Below are positions 1-6,166 of a DNA stretch of 9,813 nucleotides, piece by piece; position 1 is the stretch's first letter; every line of letters begins with the position of its first letter. Both the position numbers and the translations under genes were made by a program. Source of the stretch: Limnohabitans sp. (lineage in GTDB: Bacteria; Pseudomonadota; Gammaproteobacteria; Burkholderiales; Burkholderiaceae_C); contig JANQXJ010000277.1 in assembly GCA_030729445.1 (NCBI GenBank), positions 1 through 9,813 of the forward strand. The letters are read 5' to 3'. The notes beneath the pieces were generated by a model, which saw only the letters and a list, made by a program, of their open reading frames with translations, ran no database searches and was not told the DNA's origin.

Positions 1-480
1 CGGGTGGTTGATGGCGGTCTTGCCGCCCACCGACGAGTCGACCTGCGACAAAAGCGTGGTCGGCACCTGCACAAAGGGCACACCACGCATATAGCTCGCC
101 GCCGCAAAGCCGGTCATGTCGCCCACCACACCGCCGCCCAGCGCAAACAGCACCGTCTTGCGGTCGCAGCCTTGGCCCAGCAGGGCGTCAAAAATCAGGT
201 TCAGGGTGGGCCAGTCTTTGTGCGCCTCGCCATCGGGCAGCACCACGGTGTGCACCTGTTTGTAATGCGGGGCAATCGCGCTGCGCAAAGCGGCCTCGTA
301 CAGCGGGGCAATGGTGTCGTTGGTCACGATCATGGCCGTTGTCGCCTTGGGCAGACCGGCCCAAGTGTCAGGGCGGCTCAGCAGGCCTTGGCCAATCTGG
401 ATGTCGTAACTGCGGTCGTCCAGCGAAATGACGACCGTTTGAACAGGAGCGGTTTGGGGGGAGGATGTGGTCTCAGACAT
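1..480 (-). CDS. aroB: 3-dehydroquinate synthase, N-terminal part (runs off the left edge)
   Basis: AroB converts DAHP to 3-dehydroquinate in the cytoplasm, the second step of the shikimate pathway, using NAD+ and a divalent metal. The window holds the first 160 codons, under half of the usual ~360; the frame is open to base 1. Visible hallmarks are PDGE at residues 82-85, the glycine-rich nucleotide-binding stretch GGGVVGDMTGF at 115-125, and the family signature QVPTTLLSQVDSSVGGKT at 138-155. These are strongly diagnostic. The metal-ligand histidines of the C-terminal half lie outside the window. The ATG at 480 has only a poor, very close G-rich stretch (TTGGGGGC) upstream, but no better start is near and the preceding residues would not add conserved sequence. 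It lies 81 bp downstream of the hydrolase gene on the same strand and is functionally unrelated to it, so it marks the border of the catabolic locus. Confidence 0.96.
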   Translation of the reverse strand, partial: MSETTSSPQTAPVQTVVISLDDRSYDIQIGQGLLSRPDTWAGLPKATTAMIVTNDTIAPLYEAALRSAIAPHYKQVHTVVLPDGEAHKDWPTLNLIFDALLGQGCDRKTVLFALGGGVVGDMTGFAAASYMRGVPFVQVPTTLLSQVDSSVGGKTAINHP

Positions 481-511
481 GCCCCCAAGTGTAGGGGTTT
501 GGGGTGACGTT

Positions 512-551
512 TGGACACATGGCAGAGCTTGCCGCCCTGGCCATGTGTCCA
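512..551. repeat. 12-bp perfect inverted repeat between hydrolase gene and aroB
   Basis: The arms TGGACACATGGC (512-523) and GCCATGTGTCCA (540-551) are perfectly complementary and are separated by 16 bases. It sits in the 81-bp gap between the stop of the hydrolase gene and the aroB start. In minus-strand RNA it would form a strong hairpin at the 3' end of the catabolic transcript, but no T-run follows, so it is not a classic intrinsic terminator. It could instead stabilise the 3' end, act as part of a Rho-dependent terminator, or be a binding site ahead of aroB. Confidence 0.6.
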
Positions 552-561
552 GACGTGTGCA

Positions 562-1425
562 TCAGAGTTTGAAGGCCACCACTTTTTGGGTTTGCTCACC
601 CAGGCCATCGATGCCCAAACGCATCACGTCGCCGCGCTTCAAGAACACCGGCGCGGGCTTGCCGTCCACCTTGATGCCCATGCCCACACCCGGTGGGGTG
701 CCGGTGGTGATGATGTCGCCAGGCTCGAGCGTCATGAACTGGCTCACATAACTGACCAGCTTGGCCACGCCAAAAATCATGGTCTTGGTGCTGCCGGTCT
801 GCATCCGCACGCCGTTCACATCGAGCCACATGCCCAAGGCTTGGGGGTTGGGCACTTCGTCGCGTGTGACCAGCCAAGGACCCACGGGGCCGAAGGTGTC
901 GCAGCCCTTGCCCTTGTCCCAGGTGGCGCCGCGCTCGAGTTGGTATTCGCGCTCGCTCACGTCATTCACCACGCAATAACCAGCCACATGGTTGAGCGCA
1001 TCTTTTTGCGTGACATAACGGGCGCGGGTGCCAATGACGATGCCCAGTTCCACCTCCCAGTCGGACTTTTTGGAGCCCTTGGGGAGCATCACGTCGTCGT
1101 TGGCACCCTGGATGCAGGAGATGGCCTTGGTGAACACAATGGGTTCGGCCGGGATGGGCATGTTCGACTCGGCCGCATGGTCGGCGTAGTTCAGGCCAAT
1201 GGCAATGAATTTGCTGGTGTACGAGATGGGCGTGCCAAAACGCTTTTTGCCGCGCACCAAGGGCAGCTTGTCGGTTTTGACTTTGGCCAACTTGGCCAAG
1301 GCCTTGTCGTTCAGCAGATCAGGAGAGATGTCTTTGACCACGCCGCTCAAGTCGCGCAAGCGGCCTTCGGCGTCGATCAGACCGGGTTTCTCTTTGCCGG
1401 GTTGGCCATAACGAACGAGTTTCAT
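562..1425 (-). CDS. FAH-family hydrolase, probable 2,4-diketo-3-deoxy-sugar-acid hydrolase
   Basis: A 287-residue fumarylacetoacetate hydrolase-family enzyme, expected to cleave a carbon-carbon bond in a 2,4-diketo acid in the cytoplasm. The FAH core starts near residue 70: IGLNYADHAAES (76-87) carries the catalytic His/Glu pair (H83, E86). The metal site is E124 and E126 in the DWEVELGIVIG segment plus D155 in the NDVSERE segment. The stretch KGKGCDTFGPVGPW (171-184) and the TGTPPGVGMG segment near the C-terminus are typical of the branch that contains 2,4-diketo-3-deoxy-L-fuconate/L-rhamnonate hydrolase and proteins often labelled ureidoglycolate lyase. The ATG at 1425 has a good GAAAGG site five bases upstream. 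It follows the second SDR after 26 bp and is last in the minus-strand operon, as expected for the final step giving pyruvate plus a hydroxy acid. The substrate is inferred from the neighbouring dehydrogenase; the fold is secure. Confidence 0.88.
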   Translation of the reverse strand: MKLVRYGQPGKEKPGLIDAEGRLRDLSGVVKDISPDLLNDKALAKLAKVKTDKLPLVRGKKRFGTPISYTSKFIAIGLNYADHAAESNMPIPAEPIVFTKAISCIQGANDDVMLPKGSKKSDWEVELGIVIGTRARYVTQKDALNHVAGYCVVNDVSEREYQLERGATWDKGKGCDTFGPVGPWLVTRDEVPNPQALGMWLDVNGVRMQTGSTKTMIFGVAKLVSYVSQFMTLEPGDIITTGTPPGVGMGIKVDGKPAPVFLKRGDVMRLGIDGLGEQTQKVVAFKL

Positions 1426-1451
1426 AAATACCTTTCAGTGCTTGAACAAAA

Positions 1452-2210
1452 TCAATAAGTGGAACGGCCACCCGACAGGTCAAAGACCGCGCCGGTGGAG
1501 AAAGAACAGTCTTCGGTGCTCAGCCAGGTCACCATGGCGGCGACTTCTTCGGGCTCGCCAAAGCGGGCCATCGGAATCTTGGAGAGCATGAACTGGATGT
1601 GCTCGGGCGTCATTTGATCAAAGATCGCCGTCTTCACAGCCGCCGGGGTGACACAGTTCACGCGCACACCGGTATCGGCCAGCTCTTTGCCCAGCGATTT
1701 GGTCAGGCCAATCACCGCCGCCTTGCTCGCACTGTACGCGCTGGCATTGGGGTTGCCGTCTTTGCCCGCCACCGAGGCGATGTTGACGATGCGGCCGTAA
1801 TTGCGCGCCTTCATGTGGGCGCTGAGTTCGCGGCAGCAATGGAACAGGCCATGCACGTTCACATCGAACACCTGCTTCCAGGCGTCCACCGGGTAGTCCC
1901 ACACTTTGACGTTGGGGCCAGTGATGCCCGCGCTGTTGACCAGCACATCAACGCCTGCCAGCGCCGTGGTTTGCGCCGTGGCGCTCACCACCGAGACGTG
2001 GTCGGTCACATCCACTTGCACCGTGTTGACCACGGCGCCCAACTGGCCTTGGCGCAGCTGATCAGCGGCTTTGGCCATGCCTGCGGCATCACGGTCCCAA
2101 ATGGTGACGCGAGCGCCCGAGGCCAGCATGCGCTGCGCAATGGCAAAGCCGAGGCCTGTCGCGCCTCCGGTGATGACCGCGTGGCGGCCTTTCATGTCGA
2201 GCAAATTCAT
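1452..2210 (-). CDS. Short-chain dehydrogenase/reductase, substrate unassigned
   Basis: A 252-residue classical SDR, the usual length. It has the Rossmann motif TGGATGLG (14-21), an Asp at 39 after the second beta strand (predicts NAD(H) over NADP(H)), NSAG (92-95), active-site N118, catalytic S146, and YSASK with Y159 and K163. It ends in the familiar SGG-containing C-terminus. It lies between a 2-keto-3-deoxy-L-fuconate dehydrogenase-type SDR (29-bp gap upstream) and the FAH-family hydrolase (26-bp gap downstream), so it belongs to the same operon and presumably oxidises or reduces a sugar-acid hydroxyl or keto group. Possible roles are a second C4 dehydrogenase with different stereochemistry, an aldose or aldonate dehydrogenase, or a step feeding the UxaA-family dehydratase. 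The sequence alone does not decide. The ATG at 2210 has a weak GAAAG six bases upstream and starts directly at the Rossmann domain. Confidence 0.9.
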   Translation of the reverse strand: MNLLDMKGRHAVITGGATGLGFAIAQRMLASGARVTIWDRDAAGMAKAADQLRQGQLGAVVNTVQVDVTDHVSVVSATAQTTALAGVDVLVNSAGITGPNVKVWDYPVDAWKQVFDVNVHGLFHCCRELSAHMKARNYGRIVNIASVAGKDGNPNASAYSASKAAVIGLTKSLGKELADTGVRVNCVTPAAVKTAIFDQMTPEHIQFMLSKIPMARFGEPEEVAAMVTWLSTEDCSFSTGAVFDLSGGRSTY

Positions 2211-2239
2211 GTGTGGCTTTCAGTCATTCAACAGGGGGT

Positions 2240-2989
2240 TCAGATGGTCATGCCACCGTCGACCATGTAGGCATTGCCCGTGGCGAAGATGGATTCGTCG
2301 GAAGCGAGGAAGGTGACGATGGGTGCAATCTCTGCCGCCTGCGCCAAACGGCCCATGGGCTGGCGGTTGATGAAGTCTTGGCGGGCCTGCACCGGGTCGG
2401 CATAGCTGTTGATGCGGTCTTGCAGCGAGGGCGTGTCCACCGTGCCGGGGCAAATCGCATTGCAGCGCACCCCTCGGCGCACATAGTCAGCCGCCACACT
2501 TTTGGTCAGGCCAATCACGGCCGCTTTGCTGGTGCCATAAATGAAACGGTTGGGCAAGCCACGCACGCTGGAACACACGCTGGCCATGTTGATGATGCTG
2601 CCACCCCGCCCGTCTTGTTCAAACTGCGCCACCATTTTGGGAATGACCGCTTGGATCATCCAGAACTGCGAACGCACATTCAGGTTAAAGGCAAACTCCC
2701 AGTCCTCGTCGGTGGCCAATTCGATGTTGCCGTTGTGCACAAAGCCTGCGCAGTTGAAGACGATGTCGATGCGGTCCATGCTGGCCACTTGGGCGGCAAT
2801 GGCGGCTTTGTCGAGCACGTTCAACACGGCGGTGTGCACATTGGCCACGCCTGCATACGACTTGAGCAGCTCAGCGTTCACATCGGTCGCATAGACGGTG
2901 GCGCCTTCTGCGGCCATGGCCAGTGCTGCGGCCTGGCCAATGCCTTGACCAGCGGCGGTGACCAGCGCGGTTTTTCCTTTGAGTCTCAT
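2240..2989 (-). CDS. SDR, probable 2-keto-3-deoxy-L-fuconate-type 4-dehydrogenase
   Basis: A 249-residue classical SDR with TAAGQGIG (11-18), D36 (NAD preference), NCAG (79-82), N104, S137, Y151 and K155. Subfamily marks are NCAGFVHNGNI, the PNRF-x-Y segment placing R148 next to the catalytic Tyr, and RCNAICPGTVDTPSLQ (175-190). I recognise this combination from 2-keto-3-deoxy-L-fuconate dehydrogenases of Xanthomonas type and the related human BDH2 group. The expected reaction is NAD+-dependent oxidation of the C4 hydroxyl of a 2-keto-3-deoxy sugar acid to a 2,4-diketo acid, the substrate of the hydrolase downstream. The start at 2989 overlaps the stop of the MR-subgroup enzyme in an ATGA arrangement, indicating translational coupling. 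The reading frame remains open far upstream inside the enolase gene, but MRLKGKTALVT is the natural N-terminus. Exact substrate is inferred. Confidence 0.88.
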   Translation of the reverse strand: MRLKGKTALVTAAGQGIGQAAALAMAAEGATVYATDVNAELLKSYAGVANVHTAVLNVLDKAAIAAQVASMDRIDIVFNCAGFVHNGNIELATDEDWEFAFNLNVRSQFWMIQAVIPKMVAQFEQDGRGGSIINMASVCSSVRGLPNRFIYGTSKAAVIGLTKSVAADYVRRGVRCNAICPGTVDTPSLQDRINSYADPVQARQDFINRQPMGRLAQAAEIAPIVTFLASDESIFATGNAYMVDGGMTI

Positions 2990-4101
2990 GGGGTTTGGAT
3001 CTCCAGATGGGTGATTTGTCTTTGGGTGATGGCCGCCCAATCCCAGGCGATGCCCAAGCCAGGCGCGTCGGGTGGGATGGCAAAGCCGTCTTGAACTTGC
3101 ATGCGGGATGTGGTGATGTCGTCGAGCTGCGGAATGTATTCGACCCAGCTGGCGTTGGGCACAGCCGCGCACAGGCTCACATGCAACTCCATCAAAAAGT
3201 GCGGACACACCGCCACATCAAAAGTCTCGGCCAGGTGCGCGGTTTTGATCCAAGGCGTGATGCCGCCAATGCGCGACACATCCGGCTGCACGATGGAACA
3301 CGCCCCTTGCTCCAGGTATTCACGGAACTGCATCGGGTGGTACATCGACTCGCCCACCGCCACGGGGATGGTGGTGTGCTCGCGCAGCTGGCGGTGGCCC
3401 GAGACATCTTCGGCGGGCAAGGGCTCTTCCATCCACGCCAGTCCCAAGCCGTCAAAGGCCCGCGCCCGGCGCACGGCCTCGGCGCGGTTGAAGCCTTGGT
3501 TGGCATCGGTCATCAAGTCAAAGCCCGGCCCCACCGCATCACGCACCGCACTCAAGCGGGCCACGTCTTCGCTCACATGCGGGCGGCCAATTTTGATCTT
3601 GGCCCCTTTGAAGCCCTGCGCTTTCGCCTCCAAAGTTTGGTCCACCAGCGCCTGGGGCGACAGGTGCAACCAACCGCCTTCGGTGGTGTAGAGCGGCACC
3701 CGCGCTTGCGCCCCGCCCAAGAGCTGCCACAGCGGCAGGCCCTGGCTTTTCGCACGCCAGTCCCACAAAGCGGTGTCCACACAGGCCAGCGCCAAGCTGG
3801 TCATGGCCCCCACGGCGGTGGCGTGGGTGTGAAAAAACAAGTCCTTCCAGATCGCCTCGACCAAGACCGGGTTGCGTCCGATCAAGCGCGGGGCCAGATG
3901 GTCCTTGAGCAGCGCCACGACCGACGAGCCGCCCGTGCCAATGGTGTAGGCATAGCCTGTGGCCGCGATGCCGTCGCTGCAGTGCAGTGTGAGCAAAATG
4001 GTCTCTTGCGTCACAAAGGACTGGATGGCGTCGGTGCGCAAAACCTTGGGCGGCAAGTTCACTTGCCGAAGGCTCACGCGATCAATGGTGACGGAGGTCA
4101 T
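2986..4101 (-). CDS. Enolase-superfamily enzyme, mandelate racemase subgroup; probable acid-sugar dehydratase or epimerase
   Basis: With the start at MTSVTI (ATG at 4101) the protein has 371 residues, normal for the family. The N-terminal capping domain spans about 1-125, the barrel about 130-350. Catalytic residues: K168-I-K170, metal ligands D199, E225 and E251, the D274/H301 dyad and E321. Each lies exactly four positions after its counterpart in Pseudomonas putida mandelate racemase (164, 166, 195, 221, 247, 270, 297, 317), so the core aligns without net gaps. Members of this subgroup abstract the alpha proton of a carboxylate and either racemise/epimerise it or eliminate water from sugar acids. 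Operon context favours a sugar-acid dehydratase yielding a 2-keto-3-deoxy acid. It lacks the longer ~440-residue architecture I associate with L-fuconate dehydratase of Xanthomonas. The frame is open to 4326, but that extension contains the operator and has no conserved sequence. No clear ribosome site precedes 4101. Confidence 0.85.
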   Translation of the reverse strand: MTSVTIDRVSLRQVNLPPKVLRTDAIQSFVTQETILLTLHCSDGIAATGYAYTIGTGGSSVVALLKDHLAPRLIGRNPVLVEAIWKDLFFHTHATAVGAMTSLALACVDTALWDWRAKSQGLPLWQLLGGAQARVPLYTTEGGWLHLSPQALVDQTLEAKAQGFKGAKIKIGRPHVSEDVARLSAVRDAVGPGFDLMTDANQGFNRAEAVRRARAFDGLGLAWMEEPLPAEDVSGHRQLREHTTIPVAVGESMYHPMQFREYLEQGACSIVQPDVSRIGGITPWIKTAHLAETFDVAVCPHFLMELHVSLCAAVPNASWVEYIPQLDDITTSRMQVQDGFAIPPDAPGLGIAWDWAAITQRQITHLEIQTP

Positions 4102-4250
4102 GTAGGGGAGCAGGGGTGATGAAATAAAAACCAAGAAATAGGAAGAGGCGCCACGAACAACACCCAAGCCTTCAGGGCTTTGCAGCATGCGGCACAGGCG
4201 GTGCGCCGCAGGTCGTTTGCGTGACAGCCGCCATGCGGGTTTGTGCGGAG

Positions 4251-4278
4251 TTGCATTGCCTTTTAAACATGTGATGAT
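4251..4278 (+). promoter_or_regulatory. Possible promoter of the regulator/TRAP arm
   Basis: TTGCAT (4251-4256) and an extended -10-like TGTGATGAT ending at 4278, with 16 bases between the hexamers TTGCAT and GATGAT. Transcription would begin around 4285, inside the operator, which suits autorepression. The hexamers are imperfect, so this is a tentative call. Confidence 0.35.
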
Positions 4279-4306
4279 TCTGCAACTGGTCTGACCACTT
4301 GTCCAA
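4277..4306 (-). promoter_or_regulatory. Possible promoter of the catabolic arm
   Basis: Read on the minus strand, TTGGAC (4306-4301) and CAGAAT (4282-4277) are separated by 18 bases, and the operator palindrome fills the spacer, a position at which a bound repressor would block RNA polymerase. Both hexamers match consensus only in part. It would give a leader of about 170 bases before the MR-subgroup gene. Confidence 0.3.
4283..4301. promoter_or_regulatory. Palindromic operator for the GntR/FadR-type regulator
   Basis: TGGTCTGACCA at 4287-4297 is a perfect palindrome around a central base and fits the FadR-subfamily pattern of GT and AC half-site cores three bases apart. Symmetry continues outward after one mismatch as CAA/TTG, giving 19 bp, CAACTGGTCTGACCACTTG. 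It lies 34 bp upstream of the regulator start, between the two divergent gene sets, so one bound dimer could control both. That the neighbouring regulator binds it is inference from position and family. Confidence 0.72.
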
Positions 4307-4331
4307 TTCACGTTATCCCTGATCACCTCTC

Positions 4332-5057
4332 ATGCCCTTGCAAACCGTGGCTCCGCAGCGCCTGTACCGTCAGATTGCCGAACAAGTTCGGCAATTGATG
4401 GTGTCCGGCGAGTTCGCTTTGGGCTCGCGGCTGCCTGCCGAACGCGACCTGGCCGTGCAACTGGGCGTGAGTCGCCCTTCGGTGCGAGAAGCCCTGATCG
4501 CGCTCGAGGTCGAGGGGATGATCGAGGTGCGTACGGGCTCGGGCATTTATGTGCAGCGAATTGAGCCGCCCAGCAAGTCTGTTGTCACTGAAGCAGATGC
4601 CAACACCCCCGCCGAGTGGGGTCCGCTGGAAGTGATGAGTGCCCGTTTGTTGGTCGAAGCCGAAGTGGCTGCGCTGGCCGCCACCCAGGCCCACAAATCC
4701 GATCTCAAAGCCATCAAAGCAGGATTGCAACAAATGAAGCTCGAAGCCGCCCGCGACCAGGTGCCGCGCGAGGGCGACGAAGCGTTTCACGAAGCCATTG
4801 CCCAGGCTTGTGGCAACAGCGTGTTGCTCGACACCGTGCAGCGCTACTGGCAAGCCCGAAACGGCCCACTTTTTGAGAGATTGGGCGACTATTTTGAACA
4901 CCCCGAGTCCTGGCAAGCGGCCATTGGCGAGCACCAACAGGTGCTGCTGGCCATTGAGGCGCACGATGCCAGCGCAGCCAGGAAGGCCATGCAAAAACAC
5001 CTGAGACAAGCTTACAAAAGATACAGCGCGAGCTGGCGCCGCGCCCCTGCCCGATAG
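4332..5057 (+). CDS. GntR-family transcriptional regulator, FadR subfamily with FCD domain
   Basis: A 241-residue DNA-binding regulator, normal length for the FadR subfamily. The winged helix-turn-helix occupies about 8-75: LYRQIAEQVRQLMVSGEF, LGSRLPAERDLA, then the recognition helix region VSRPSVREALIALE (46-59) and the wing RTGSGIYV (67-74). The C-terminal FCD ligand domain (about 98-230) keeps a full metal site: D149-x3-H153, H201 and H223, with 21 residues between the last two. Such domains usually bind a small carboxylate through the metal, often a pathway sugar acid or keto acid, and release the operator. The gene diverges from the catabolic arm and is followed 80 bp later by the TRAP genes on the same strand. 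The ATG at 4332 has no recognisable Shine-Dalgarno sequence, so low expression is plausible. The likely role is local repressor of both arms through the palindrome at 4287-4297. Confidence 0.93.
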   Translation: MPLQTVAPQRLYRQIAEQVRQLMVSGEFALGSRLPAERDLAVQLGVSRPSVREALIALEVEGMIEVRTGSGIYVQRIEPPSKSVVTEADANTPAEWGPLEVMSARLLVEAEVAALAATQAHKSDLKAIKAGLQQMKLEAARDQVPREGDEAFHEAIAQACGNSVLLDTVQRYWQARNGPLFERLGDYFEHPESWQAAIGEHQQVLLAIEAHDASAARKAMQKHLRQAYKRYSASWRRAPAR

Positions 5058-5125
5058 CGCACCAGTGACACGGTCCGTTGAAGGCATGCAGTTTTCCCGC
5101 GTCAGCACTTTTTTTCAATACCAAC

Positions 5126-5132
5126 GAGGAGA
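5126..5132 (+). promoter_or_regulatory. Ribosome binding site that fixes the dctP start
   Basis: GAGGAGA lies five bases before the ATG at 5138. The frame could be extended to an ATG at 5078, but only the 5138 start has this strong site and it begins directly at a canonical signal peptide (MSKRLTLK). Confidence 0.85.
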
Positions 5133-5137
5133 CTTTG

Positions 5138-6133
5138 ATGAGCAAACGATTGACCCTGAAGACCCTGGCCACCGTCGGCGCTTTTGCCGTAGGCGCCATG
5201 ACCGTGCTCGGCAGCACTGCGGTGCAGGCCCAGCAAAAACTCAAGTGGGCCCACGTCTACGAGACCTCTGAGCCCTACCACACCGAATCGGTGTGGGCTG
5301 CTGGAGAGATCAAAAAGCGCAGCAATGGCAAGTTCGACATCCAGGTTTTTCCCGCTTCCAGCCTGGGCAAAGAAACCGACATCAACCAAGGCCTGACCCT
5401 GGGTACAGTGGACATGATCATCAGTGGTCCATCGTTCGCGGCCCGCTCCTACCCGCGTTTTGGCATTGCTTACTACCCCTTCATCTTCCGTGACGGTGAC
5501 CACCTGATTGCCTACTCCAAGAGCCCCGTGTTCCAAGAGATGGTCAATGAATTCCGCGGCAAAACCGGCATTCAGGTCACGGCCTACACCTACTATGGTG
5601 CCCGCCATACTACGGCCCAAAAACCCTTCACCAACTGCGCTGGCATGAAGGGCCTGAAGATCCGCGTGCCCGATGTACCGGCCTACACCGCCACACCCAA
5701 ATCTTGCGGTGCCAACCCCACCCCGATTGCATTTGCCGAGGTGTATTTGGCCCTGCAAAACGGCACCGTGGAAGCGCAGGAAAATCCCTTGACCACCATC
5801 GAAGCCAAGAAGTTCTTTGAAGTGCAAAAGGCCATCATGCTCACCGGCCACATCGTGGACGGCCTGACCACTCAAATTGCGCCCCACGTCTGGAACAAGC
5901 TCAGCGATGCCGAGAAGAAAATGTTCACAGAAGTGACTCAGGAAGCCGCAGTTCGCGCCACAGCCAAAATCAAAGCCCGTGAAGCGGAATTGGTTGGCGA
6001 GTTCAAGAAAAAAGGCCTGCAAATTGTGGAAGTCGACCGCAAGTCGTTCCAAGATGCCGTGCTGAAAAACGCGCCTCTGACATCGATGGGTTTCACGCAG
6101 TCTGACTTCGACAAGATCCAGGCTGCCAAGTAA
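5138..6133 (+). CDS. dctP: TRAP transporter periplasmic solute-binding protein (DctP family)
   Basis: A 331-residue periplasmic binding protein that delivers an organic acid to the DctQM permease. A Sec signal peptide covers 1-31: basic MSKRLTLK, a hydrophobic core, and STAVQA before the predicted cleavage at A31/Q32. The mature protein (about 300 residues) has the usual DctP layout, with KGLKIRVPDVPAY (171-183) placing R176, the arginine that in this family holds the substrate carboxylate; R156 in YGARHTTA and the GANPTPIAFAEVYLALQNGTV stretch (191-211) are also typical. Two cysteines, C167 and C190, flank the R176 segment where many relatives have a serine/Asp-type linker, and could form a disulphide. 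It probably shares a transcript with the regulator 80 bp upstream. From context the ligand is a sugar acid (aldonate or uronate type), but this cannot be read from the sequence. Confidence 0.94.
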   Translation: MSKRLTLKTLATVGAFAVGAMTVLGSTAVQAQQKLKWAHVYETSEPYHTESVWAAGEIKKRSNGKFDIQVFPASSLGKETDINQGLTLGTVDMIISGPSFAARSYPRFGIAYYPFIFRDGDHLIAYSKSPVFQEMVNEFRGKTGIQVTAYTYYGARHTTAQKPFTNCAGMKGLKIRVPDVPAYTATPKSCGANPTPIAFAEVYLALQNGTVEAQENPLTTIEAKKFFEVQKAIMLTGHIVDGLTTQIAPHVWNKLSDAEKKMFTEVTQEAAVRATAKIKAREAELVGEFKKKGLQIVEVDRKSFQDAVLKNAPLTSMGFTQSDFDKIQAAK

Positions 6134-6166
6134 GCCACCAACGCAGCTGAACCCTCAGTTGTCCAT

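Larger units (their letters stand above)
4102..4331. promoter_or_regulatory. Divergent control region
   Basis: This 230-bp spacer separates the catabolic arm (minus) from the regulator/transport arm (plus). The operator and the promoter-like elements lie in its right third (4251-4306). The left part (4102-4250) would become a long leader of the minus-strand mRNA if transcription starts near the operator. It contains short inverted repeats, for example AAGCC/GGCTT around 4166-4180 and an imperfect GC-rich pair around 4189-4209. I see no convincing small gene in it. Confidence 0.6.

Noticed and set aside
511..1458. Long open frame on the plus strand over the hydrolase gene (also similar ones at 1599-2270, 2213-3094, 2995-4119)
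   Set aside because: These are antisense shadows typical of GC-rich coding DNA: His/Gly/Arg-rich translations without motifs, opposite clearly recognised genes.
1690..2520. Shared TTGGTCAGGCCAATCAC sequence in the two SDR genes (near 1699 and 2502), resembling an operator half
   Set aside because: Both copies encode the conserved I-G-L-T-K segment of SDRs in the same frame, so the identity reflects protein conservation.
4102..4326. N-terminal extension of the MR-subgroup enzyme to 446 residues
   Set aside because: The added residues match no family sequence and the stretch contains the operator and candidate promoters. The MTSVTI start gives normal length and N-terminal domain.
4323..5108. 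Open frame on the minus strand opposite the GntR-type regulator
   Set aside because: The translation shows no family features and the plus-strand gene is unambiguous.
5078..5137. Twenty-residue upstream extension of DctP
   Set aside because: It has no ribosome site and would place extra residues before a canonical signal peptide; the strong GAGGAGA site points to 5138.
5058..5137. Possible separate promoter or second operator before dctP
   Set aside because: I could not find a convincing -35/-10 pair or a palindrome like the one at 4287-4297; co-transcription with the regulator is simpler.
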